Of a stretch of DNA of 64,000 bases, positions 36,385 through 49,900 are shown piece after piece (position 1 is the first letter of the stretch; the number at the start of each line of letters is the position of its first letter). The DNA is from Hydractinia symbiolongicarpus (Eukaryota > Cnidaria > Hydrozoa > Anthoathecata > Hydractiniidae): the NCBI RefSeq assembly GCF_029227915.1, contig NC_079887.1, positions 7,316,001-7,380,000 on the forward strand, given 5' to 3'. The notes under the pieces were generated by a model that was not told the origin of the DNA, did not search any database, and was given only the letters and a program-made list of their open reading frames with translations. Position numbers and translations under genes: made by a program.

Positions 36385-37803
36385 AGCTGTTTAGAGAAAA
36401 CAAAAAAATTATTGGTAAAAAAAAATCGTTATGCTTTTTACAAGCCCTGGTGAGAGGAGCTACCGCGTTGAAATTAACGCGCCCTCTAATTAACGCCTTT
36501 ATTATAGAGGGGCGTTTATTTGAAACACAATTCAAACGGTAACCTTGTCGCAAGAGCTATTCCAGGGCTGTAATATTTTGACGTTTTATAATATGATCGA
36601 TGCTGCACGAGCTGTTAATGATTGACAATGATGATATTGATAATGCTATGGTGATGATATGATATGGAGAAATGTGCGCTCAGAACGCCCCCACGGCTTC
36701 GAGAATCGGCCCTCAATCGGCGAAAAATCAGATTATCCGTGAAAAGTGTAAACCAACATGGCAGAGAAGAAGTGACCAATGTGGGAAAAACCCAACCTTG
36801 AAGGTTAAATTTCGTGTTTTTACGATATGTATTTGCGAAACCAATGCTGTTATGTCAGAAATAATACACGCTTTTTTATAAGCAACACAAAAGTTCGGCT
36901 GGTTGCTTAACTTTAATTTCCCTGTTTCTATATACTTTCGTTCAAAAAGATCAAATACACGTGTTTGTTTGCTCAGTAGCTCAGTAAGTACACCGCATTG
37001 TTTTTTCCTTAGAGGATGCAATCCCCTGATCTAGGAATTGTACCACATGAAGATGAATTTCGTATCTAAATGTAAAGACAAATTATCTAAATCTCAGGAT
37101 AGCTTACAGAGAGATGGCAATTATTTCGCCACAGTTTGAGGTAGCTAGCTATTAGCTAGCTATAAATCAGTCAGGGTAAACACTTAATTAGGCAACGGTA
37201 GGCTAATTAGGGCATATCACCTAATTAGGCGACACATTGCAGACTAGTTAGGCCATGTCTTAACCTAGTTAAGACATTGCAATATTTAATAGCTTTTCAC
37301 ACATTCCTTGTTGCTATATTTTAGGTGACAATAGTAAAATACACAATAATTTAATGAAGATACTATTTCACAAAACGCAAAAAAAAATGTTTCTCTTTAA
37401 GATGGATGTAGTAACAATTATTTTGTTTGTTTTGTAACGTTTCTTTTTGATTCACATCCTATTTTAACAATGTTAAAATCCTTGTCAAACACTACCACGT
37501 TTATTAATTTTTTCCCTGTGGCATAGATGGCTGAAATCCATTATTTAAAACAACAAATAGTGCCACACGAGGTTTGGGCCATAAGTTGCCAACGCGCGAT
37601 GTAAGTAAGATGATAATTGGTCAAAATTGTCTGCAAAGTGGACAGACTTGATTCACATAAAAATTGTAGTGCGAAACACAATACTTTTTACGTATTTACA
37701 ACAGTAAATTTTCGTTTGCCTAGTTAGACTATGGGTCGCCTAATTAAACTACACCACGTCGCCTAACTAAACGACATCCTAATTAGGTCATGCCGCCTAA
37801 TTA

Positions 37804-38972
37804 CAGGGTGACCACTCCTCCTTAAATTCCTTAAGTAACCTTAGAAAAGAAAATCTTCGTAAAAGTGCTTTAATATACTTAAGGTGGCAGTAACCCTTTT
37901 TTAGCTGTCCAAATAGCAGAATTATTTACTCAGTGTTTTATTTATACCATTTTTTTACTATTTCCTAAAAATAGAGGCCTTAATACATAATGACATAATT
38001 TTACTTTAACACCAAATTTGCTGAGCCAGCAGAAATTTCTATTTAAAAATTTATCATAAACAAGAAAAAATTTCATCAGCTTCTGTTTTTAAATGAACCT
38101 TGGGTTAACCCTGTTAAAACGGTGTGCGGAGTTTTTTTGTTCATTCATATTTTTTGAACAATAGCCTCTTGTTTTTTCAATAGATTCTTTGTAAACATCC
38201 CCTGCTGCATCGTATATTTGTATAAATCATATAAATATTCAGAATAAAAAGATTTCCGCACACTGTATCATGGCTGCATGGTTCACAAAGCCTGTCTAAA
38301 AATTTTAAAGTAAGTTTAGGCTTGTGCGGTGTAGCATAATAAAAATCGTGTTAAATTTCTACATAATACGCCATCTTTGTTGTTACTAACGTTTCACTTT
38401 AATAATTACGTCCATTCTTTCTGTACAATTTCGCAAGCGCATAGACTTGAACTATTTTTGGCAGAACTTATAAATTATTCATGAATTTTATTTTAAAAAG
38501 TAATTGCTGAATATTTTTGGTGAAAAATAATAGTATTTTAGCTATAAAATCGTGACAAGTGTGTTATAACAGAAAAAATATGGATACATAGTCTAAAAAT
38601 AATCTTTTATAACTAATAATGTAAAAAAAAAATTCGATTTTTTAAAGGGTTACTGCCACCTTAAAAAAATTAAAATTTTAGCTATTCTCCTTAATTTCTC
38701 CTTATTTCTATTTTTTCTGATCGTAACTTTTTGGAAAATGTGTTCATGGATTGTTCACCACCAGTAAAATAAGACATATTTCTCTGTTACCTTAAATCCT
38801 ATATTTTGTATCTTTCAAGGCATAATAATTATGTATAAATTGGTTTTCTCCCCAATTATCCTTATTTTTTTATTCTCATTCGCAGCAAAATATCCTTATA
38901 AAATGTCAATTTGTCTCCTTAATTATCCTTAATATACTTACTTTTGTTCTCAATTTATTAGTGGTCACCCTA
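37804..38972. mobile_element. Middle element of the nest
   Basis: The ends cagggtgaccact (37804-37816) and agtggtcaccct(a) (38960-38972) are 12-bp inverted repeats of the short cAGGGTG type common in hAT elements. ctccttaa/ctccttat words recur near each end. hAT membership is inferred from the termini only. Confidence 0.6.
37883..38660. mobile_element. Inner TTAA-flanked element of the nest
   Basis: The ends are ggtggcagtaaccctttt and its inverse gggttactgccacc, each flanked by TTAA (37879-37882 and 38661-38664). A TTAA duplication is typical of piggyBac- or Kolobok-type elements. A degraded terminus of the same family (agggtactgccaccctttct) is at about 44776. No transposase was found. Confidence 0.75.
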
Positions 38973-39382
38973 AATTATTTGTTTACCCTAAATGAATTCC
39001 ATTGTTTGCATTTTTAGCTGTAAGATCTTTCGGCTTTGGCATTTGCGTGCCAGAAATAAAGATGAGGGCGCTAGGTGAAGCAAAGTAATTATTAGTCCAT
39101 TTATTCACACAGGCATTCTTAGGATATTTAATGAATTCAAATAAACCAAAAGGCATTACCCTATTCGGTGATTCGGTTTAACGTCATAACAATTTTTCTG
39201 GAGGTGAAAAGTTTCTGTATTTTAGGTGAAGACAGTGCAGAGCTAAACACATTTTGGAGTTTTAGGAACAATGTTAGGAAGTTTGAGCAAAGATAATCTT
39301 TTGGAGCAAAATCTAGATAGCTAAGCATCATCTTCAGACAGATTTTTATTGTGGTTACCTTTCGTTAGCTAACTACGAACTA

Positions 39383-40339
39383 CAGTGTTGTGAAAAGGTT
39401 TGTTAACATAGTGTTCGTGTAACGAGCGTGGTGCACACGAACCATGATAAAATTGTGGTCTTTATGTATAACAAACATTCTATCGTGGCCACCACGCTAA
39501 CATTATTATCTCCACGAAGGATTGTGTGTCACACGATTATTTTTGCGAGCTCCACGATTTTTATAGCCAGTATAATTTTTTTTTTTCTTTTAAAAAAAGT
39601 CTTTTATTAAAGTCAATTTGTTTGTTTCAAGTTAAAAAAGCATATTCATATTTTTTGCTTGGTGTATACTTTTTCGTCATGGACGCGATCGTATTTTTAT
39701 GAAATGTTATTTGTCTGAAAAGTTAAATTTGTCTGCACCGATAGAAATGCTTTTTTAGATTAAATTTTAAAAGTTTAAAAACGAAAAGCGGTGATAGAAA
39801 TGTTTTTAGATCGCATTTTAAAAGTTTATAAACGAAAAGCAGCGATAGAAATGTTTTTTAGATCGCATTTTAAAAGTTTATAAACGAAAAGCAGTGATAG
39901 AAATGTTTTTTTAGATCGCATTTTAAAAGTTTTTAAGCGAAAAGCGAAGATAGAAATGTTTTTTAGACTGCATTTTAAAAGTTTAAAAACGAAAAGCGGC
40001 GATAGAAATGTTTTTTAAAATCGCATTTTGATTTACGAACGATTAAAATCTATTATGTAGCTAGCTTTATTACAACGAATGAAAACGACAAGTGTTAATT
40101 TATATTTTTGCCGTCAGTTTTTGATTTAATTGATAAACTAACGGTCTTTGTTGTTTTACAATAGAAGTTATCTATCATGGAAGCCACAATGTAATATTTA
40201 ATTTTCGGTCGTATAGCCCACGAAACATGATCGTGAGGTCCATGATTGTTAAAAAAATACGCATCGTGGGCTATCGTGGTTTGTGCGTAACATGAAATAA
40301 ACACGAACCACGATGTTAACAAATCTTTTCACATTACTG
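39383..40339. mobile_element. 957-bp TA-flanked element with internal minisatellite
   Basis: Left end cagtgttgtgaaaaggtttg and right end (inverse: cagtaatgtgaaaagatttg) are inverted repeats of about 37 bp with a handful of changes, flanked by TA on both sides. CAGT...ACTG ends plus TA match Tc1/mariner-type elements. Words cacgaacc, ccacga and cgtgg recur inside both ends. There is no transposase gene. Confidence 0.8.
39740..40030 (+). repeat. ~52-bp tandem repeat, about 5.5 units, inside the 39383-40339 element
   Basis: Units start gatagaaatg at 39740, 39793, 39844, 39896, 39949 and 40001, each followed by a T-tract, agatcgcattttaaaagttt and a aaacgaaaagcgg-type end. The array fills the centre of the element. 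Confidence 0.9.
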
Positions 40340-41063
40340 TAGGTTTGTTTTCACCCAGCGAAATTTTAAAAATGGCTATATACACTGAATATTTGTTAAC
40401 CCCTACGATGTTCCAGTTGGAAGAAATCCACAGTAAAAGACTTTTTTTTACCAAATCCTAGCATCTTTTTTTCTGTCACGCAAATGCCAGAGCCAAGGAA
40501 CTTACCGCTGAAAAGTAAACAAATGACGTCACGCTGGAATTCAGCTATATATTTGAAGTATGCACACTCAGAAACATTTCTGTTCCTGTCCATTCTGTTC
40601 GGCAGATAATTTTCTTGACGAGGAAACAGCCTTTACTAACTTTTATTTGATCCCATAGATTTTATCACTAGTCTAATTAGTCTAGTATGTTTCTAGCTAT
40701 GCATCTTTTTTTTTACACTTTGGTGTAAATACAAAAGGGAAAACAAGTCAGCATCTAAAAAAGCGTGTATAGCTAACCCCTCAATAAGTTATTTTTGTTT
40801 ATGTGAGATTTTAACCTATAACAAAAACGTGTATTTATGTCATAAGTTTGTGCTTATGCAAATTCTGCAAATTGTTTTGCTTTATACAGAGATAAGCGAG
40901 ACATGTGTCCTGCAGGCCTATCAATAAGGGGTGAGTGATCGCTCTCACACACTCCAGATATCATTCCGATCTGACCTTCATACTGTTCAGACGTCTTTTT
41001 GCCGCGCAAAAAAAGGGCGTCGCCTGTGTCAAAAACTCATTTTAACTTTAAAGAACTAAAGAC

Positions 41064-42015
41064 TTGAATATGTCCACCAACACAAGCCCCATCAGTATCA
41101 ACCTAAGGAGTAATGTAAGAGCCAAGACCACCAACACAACCAACAACAACACGAAAAGTGAAATCCTCCCGGAAGAATCCTCATCCAACTTGGCAATCAC
41201 ACAAGACTTCCTTATTGAGCAGATCTCTAACCTCAAAGAATATTTCAAAAACGGACTATTGAAACTACTGAAAAATTAACTGTAGCTAATGCTTTTAATG
41301 AACATTTTACTTCTGTTGCAGATAAAATTAGAAACCAAATTCCACATAACAATACACACTTTTCATCTTACCTAAAAAATAATAATAGTAATAGTGGGGT
41401 CTCACTTCAAAGTCGTGTAGAATTTTTCGCTTACAAAAAGCTGCTCTCCGAATCATTACTTTTTCTAAATTTAACTCACCATCAAATCCTATTTTTCTTA
41501 ATCTTAATATTCTTACTCTTTCAGATCTTATAAAATTTCTCAACATTATTTTAACTTTTAATATTATAAATCTGCATTCTCCAGGTAATATTTGTGATAT
41601 TTTTAAATTGGTCTGCCATTCATCTAATCATTCAACAAGAAGTAAATCCATTAAACTTCTAGCTAGACCTTCTGTTAGGACTACCTCATTTGGTCTCAAA
41701 TCTATACGTTACCAATCTATTATTAATTGGAACAATATCCAACAACACTTTCACCAATACGACCTAGCCTCTCTCACTCTAAAACAACTAAAAAAAATCT
41801 GCAAAACTTATCTTCTGGATTGCTATAACACTAATCTCTCCACTGCATAAAAAAGATTTTACTAAAAAATTTTTTTTTGTAGTGTCATACTGCTTATTGC
41901 AATCGTTTGATCTTATATAGGTGGCCATCACCTGCATTAGTATTTATACTATCTGATGGTCTCCCCGTAGGTATTTATTTAATGTAAAATATACAGTTAT
42001 CTCACACGAAATAAA

Positions 42016-42053
<38 letters not shown>
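41064..42053 (+). mobile_element. Internally deleted LINE with (TAC)n tail
   Basis: The 5' part encodes a Thr/Asn-rich frame ending ITQDFLIEQISNLKEYF, like a LINE ORF1 start. This is followed directly by ANAFNEHFTSVADKIRNQIP, a pre-polymerase segment of the RT ORF. Then, with the catalytic core missing, from about 41440 comes LQKAALRIITFSKFNS, HSTRSKSIKLL, RTTSFGLKSIRYQSIINWNN, the RT C-terminal tail ending at a stop at 41850. The 3' UTR ends in a (TAC)n microsatellite (42016-42053), the usual 3' terminus of such LINEs. Since internal blocks are missing but both ends remain, it may have been mobilised as a non-autonomous derivative. Confidence 0.75.
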
Positions 42054-42732
42054 TGCTCAATTCTAAGAGATGGAATATTAACTGCTCAGGTCCACAAAAA
42101 GATTGGCTAGCTGAGCGTTTCTGGAACTTGTTTTATACTTGTTCCCCATGCCATAACACAAAGAAATTTTGTTGCTTCCCATTATTAACTTTTTTTATAT
42201 ATATATTATATTTTCATTGCTTGCGCAAACAAAATTATTAAAGCTCGGGCTGCCCAATTTCTTGTGTGGGTTGCTTTATTAATTGATAGGTCTGTAACAG
42301 CCATGGTTACATCTGAAAAGGACGTTTAATTTTTAACCTGGTTAAATTCTCCTAGTAATGCTACTATACATCTTAATTCAGTGTGATAGCCTGATTTGTG
42401 GTTATCCCTGCCTTCATTTCATATTAGCACTAATGTGATTTGGTTTATAGATTTTTTTGTCAATAACATTTTTAACTGAACAAACTTACACAGAGATTTC
42501 CAAAAACTTTTTAAGAAGAAGAGATTATATAATGTTAGGTGAGCTAAAGAGCCGTTGTATAGCAGTAAAATTGAATCTATAGTATATATATTTACAAAAG
42601 ATATGCTTCTAATGGCGGATTTAACTAATCCAAATAAAACCACAAATGCTTTCCCAATCAGGTTACTCCATGTTTTCAATTAAACCAGTATTTCTTCTTA
42701 TACTTCTAAAATTTGCCTCATGATCTATATAT

Positions 42733-43010
42733 ATTAAGTCTCTACGCTTTATCCAATTATCCTCCCCTATTTCTTTTCAAGTGTCCAAACCAACTCAATT
42801 TATTTTACTAAAACTTATTTTTTTAAAATTCAAGTGAAAGTTATCTTTTCCCTTGTTCTCCTGCTAAGTGGATTTCTACATGAATTAAACGATAGTAAAA
42901 TCTCTAATGCTATAAATGCCTCGCCTGCCTTTTGGCTAATTTAAACTCCTTCTGTATCTCAGACTGGTGTTCCACATCCACCTATTTATATTCCTCTTCC
43001 TATTTTCCTT
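42733..43010 (-). pseudogene. Decayed LINE RT tail, inverted relative of 8588-8985
   Basis: Nucleotide words line up with the reverse complement of 8588-8985: tctacgctttatccaattat, cctcccctatttcttttcaa, gtgtccaaaccaactcaatt, then after an inserted stretch ctccttctgtatctcagact and cacatccacctatttatatt. Stops fill all frames, so it is an old copy. Confidence 0.7.
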
Positions 43011-43229
43011 CCTATTTTACTTCTATTCCTATTTTATATAGCATTGTCAATGTTTTGATTTAAAAAGCAATTTGCAATTTTGAAAGATGATTGTTGATTA
43101 AAATTGCACTTTCCAGTTCTAAATAAACCCTGTATTAATATTTTGTTAAATTTCCCTCCACAGTCATATATATAGAGGCGAGAAAAAAACTCTGATGGAT
43201 GCTCTTAAATCAAGGTAAGGCATTTTAGC

Positions 43230-45604
<2,375 letters not shown>

Positions 45605-46968
45605 AGATTGAAAAGTTACCCCCTATTTTCTACTGGTGTCAGATGGTGCTGGTTGAGAATTGTAGAAGGGGTTATTGGAGTTTGACTATTTCAGTTGTTT
45701 ACTTATGACAAGGAGAAGATACTGAATACAGATACAATAATAATCTAGATGGAGTTTTCACGAACTACTGATTACAGAAATATGTTGTGTGCTGTCTATT
45801 CTATTGGGTTGGTTGGCAACCTGGTATACACAGCATGTGTTGTAATCATTTAAATTGAAGATTTAATTGGTAAAAAAGTGCCTTTTAATTATAGCATTCT
45901 CTTTAAATAATTTTGTTGTTCTTCTTTTAACTACTTAATGCTTTTTATGCAATCTTTTTTCCTTGTATTTTTCTTAGGTATTTATTTAGCTTGTTCCATA
46001 TTTAGCACCAGACATTCAAATTTTTTTCAATTTTGTTGTTAGGAATGGCTTTTTTAATTTTTTTGTTTTTGCAAATTTGTGATGTGTAATGACTTTCTGT
46101 GGTTACATAAAAAAAATATTTTTGCATTAATCATCAATAAGTCCACTGGGTAAATTCCCTAGCATTAAAATTCACAATTATTTTTTATTAATAATATTTT
46201 TGTAATCATTTTGAATGTTTTTGCAGAATGTTTGAATTAAACTTTGCGTATTATATAATTTCCAGAGAGAGTTTCCTAACCACATCATTGAGTTAAAAAA
46301 TATAAGGCCAATTATTGTTTGGAAGTGCATATCTTTTAACAAATTAGATGGTTAGGTGTAAGTATTTAAAAAAAATAATATTGCATGTTTAGCGAAAAAA
46401 CAAATTTTCTTCAAAAGATAGTAACAGTAGTTTTACTGATGTTTATGTTGGGTACACTTAAGTGTAAGTTTTTTTTTAATTTAACTTCTTTAATTTATTA
46501 TAAAAATTTAGTTTATTACCTATCATTAAAACCTAAGACCTAACAGTCTAGCTGAGTTTTAGTTACTCTGCATTTTAGTATGTAGGGTATCTTTGTTAAT
46601 AGTTATGCAGAGTTGAAAATTGAATTTGTATACATTTCATGCCTTGATACACCAAACTAATGTTTTTTATTATCAATTATCAGTTGAATTATTGGGTATA
46701 TTTCCGTAATAAGATTGTCATATGACAAAGCAGCAATGTTTTTAAAAATGTCTTGGTTTTATTTGGAAAAAGTTGCTGTAATGTAAACTTTTATATGACT
46801 AATTTGTTCTTGTCATAGCAACTATAGAACACAATATTTATACTGTCTACCATGTTCTTTTGTTTTCATGGGGTGGTATATCAAAGTTTCTCTTAATTAT
46901 TGGATATAAATATATACATACGTCTTTGTTAAGTCAGTGTATATAATGATGGTGTAGAAGGTTTCATT
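45605..46968. other. Intergenic between RWDD4 and the first fusion gene
   Basis: AT-rich, no coding signal and no recognised transposon. It contains the 3' UTR of RWDD4 and presumably the promoter of the following gene. A four-codon upstream frame (ATG ATG GTG TAG, 46946-46957) ends 11 bp before the next gene's start codon, if that region is transcribed. Confidence 0.4.
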
Positions 46969-49900
46969 ATGAAAAATAACTGTTTTATTGCTAAGACATT
47001 TACATTGACTTTGACACAAGAAAGTACAGTTTCCAGTCGCTCAGTGTTGCTACAAGGTAGCAAAAATGCCAACATACATGAAATTTTTTCAGAAGATTTT
47101 AAGCTGGCGTTGGACTCGTATCGGGAGCATGCAAAGAAGATCATAAACAAACAGTTAAATCTTTCACCAAATATTGACAGTTATGATATAAAATTCAGTG
47201 GCTTCTCTATTAAACCTGAACTTGTCCATGCAAAGACATCAATAGTGATGGATATGCACATTGTGGGCAACGTTTTGATGAAAAAAATGGATTTTTATAA
47301 ATATGAGGATGTCTCTTCCGCTGCAGTGAAAGAACTTATTGAAGTTTTAAAGCGTGCAATCGAGACAGTAGTAAGAAATCATGCTGATATAGAAATTACA
47401 AGTATGTGTTATGGATTCGAAGGTACAACCATGTCCTTAAAGTTTCTTTTGCAAAAAGCAAATAACGGTGTTTTTAGCAGCTTTGAAGAAAATCAAATTG
47501 TACAGGTGTTAAACGAGGAATCAAAATTGTCAGAATTTAAAATGTGCTTAAGTGACATTGGAATAGAAAGTGGTACAGTTAAAATTGAATTTCCATGTTT
47601 AAAGCCCTTCAGATATGTGTTTGTAACAACAAATATTGTTGTGGATGAATCTCACAAGTTATTAGATTTAGCTGATCGACTTGAAGGCTTTCAAGCAAGT
47701 CTTGAAGTTTTTTCAGTTTTTTATATGGACATGCAAAAGGAAAAGGAAAATGTACTGAACACAGGTAATATATTTGGTTATCTAATTTAGCAAAGCTCAA
47801 GCTTATTCAAAAGTAAGTTCATCCCTAAGGGAAGGGCCCTCCCTTCCCTTAGGGATGAACATTATGAACGTACTTAATAGCGAACTAAAACAAACAAGGG
47901 AAGAAGAATATTTGTTTTGTGTACAAGCCCTTTTTTTCTTTTTACTTTTACATGCTTTTAATTGGTTGTTTATGAATGTGCGATACCATGTTAATTAATT
48001 TTGGCTAGTTGTTGGTTCCAATGTTTGCTAGATGTGTAAAAGTAATAACCACCCGATGTTCGCATTATGTTCGTATTCTCAGGGCTGACTTCTCATTCCT
48101 TTTGTTGAAGAATTTATTTAAATTAAAAATTTTTGTTGTATATGTGTTTTGATTTTGCAGAGGTGTAGATTCTATTCAAAATGTTTACTCACTTCACCAC
48201 TGTCCATGATAAAACAACCTTAACCAAAAAATTTGATTAGTGTGAACAGGCATTGCCACTATGTTAAAATAAAGTTGAAAGTATGAATGTGTCAGAAATT
48301 TTATACTATATTATTGTATGATGCTTATTTAATGCATTTTGTTGGAACTGTTCACTTGAATTGTTTTTTCAAAATAAAACTATTTTCTATAGCTTCACAA
48401 TTCCATACATGTTTTTTTTTTAGAATCAGAAACTCTAGTTCACCCTTTAGTGAGTATTTGGTTTTATTCAAGACCTAATTGGACCAACAAGCAACTAAAT
48501 ATTCGGAATAATATTTAAGTATTGATTATGTTTCAGCGAAAATTAGAGACATCAGCAGAAGATCATACATTTATATTTGGAAAGGTATTGCTCTTTTTTT
48601 TTTTTTGTTGGTTGCGTTTTTAAAAACATTGACAGTCTTTGAACTAGTAAAGGATTAGGCCGCTATAAATTTTAGAAATCTTAAAAATTTTGTATAATGG
48701 GGTGGAACATTTAAAACCTTAAATGGAATGTAGAAAAAACTTCTTCTAACTTTATTTTTCATATGCAAACATTGTTTCACATTTTTTTTTAATTTTTGGA
48801 CAAACATTTTTCTGTTTCAGCTCTTCCAAAGCAGTAACAAGTTTAACTTTAAGGCCTTTAAAAATATCAAGCAAACAAACTGACCACTGAACTTAAATAA
48901 TTTGATTACGTGATAAGCATACAAAATTATGATTGAACAATCACTCCAGGCACTTTAAATTTTTTCTCATGCTACTCATAGAAAATTTTTAACTGCTTTT
49001 TAGAAAATTGAACGGTGTGTTGCCTTGATTTTGGTGGATATTCAGAATGACTTTATTTCTGGCAGTTTAGCATTACGAGATGCTCCTGCGAGAGAAGATG
49101 GAGAAAAAGTAGTTTCTGTCATTAATGAAATTTTAGGTAGATATTTTATTCATAAATAACTATGAACATGGAAACCTCAATAAGCCCAAGAAACAAAGTG
49201 CAAATACAGTATGATTAGATTGCACTTTAAGTTTTTAAATTGAGAGAAACCTTATTTTTTTGCCCTAAAATTCCCAGAAAAAGGTGTTAAGGCCTTACTA
49301 GGATAACAATTTCTGCTTTGAACAGCACTACTGTAATTTTATGTATTAATATGTAACCTTTTTTTGCTAAGAAATATTGTGTAGTGTAATGGCATGTTCA
49401 TTGCAACATTGAAGATCAATGACTGCTCTAGTACGTAGGGCAATTTTGTTGAGTGAACCCTGATTACTAGAGGATTAATAATAGCCAGTATATTTAACTT
49501 AACCTTAAGGATTATCAATGCAGGAATAACTCTTGTTGGATTAATATTTGCTAGACTTTTTTTTTTGAAAAAAAATCCCTTTAAACAAAAAAACATTATT
49601 CTCGACTTAACAGCCCTTTCCTATGCCTTTACCATTGGCTGGATGGGGTAATTGCATTGGACCTATCAAATCTAGACTGTGTGAGTTCTAAACTGGCATT
49701 CCTTTTCTTCCATTCCTTATTACGGTAATTCAAGTCTTTCTCGTTTTACCTGTGGCTGTTGCCCCAGGAACTATCAATTCTCTACACTTTGTTACTCAAT
49801 TAACCTCTTCCATTCTTTCCAAGTGTCCCAACCAACTCAATCTTCATATCTGGGTAACATTTCTAGTCCTACAAATACCTAAGCTGTTTCTAAGTTCACC

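Larger units (their letters stand above)
37172..38989. mobile_element. Outer element of a three-level transposon nest
   Basis: Left end cagggtaaacacttaattag and right end (inverse: tagggtaaacaaataattta) are imperfect inverted repeats. Inside the left arm, the words cctaattaggcga and gcctaattaaac recur in both orientations (37190-37250 and 37720-37800) as subterminal repeats. Elements 37804-38972 and 37883-38660 are nested within it. No transposase was seen. Confidence 0.55.
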
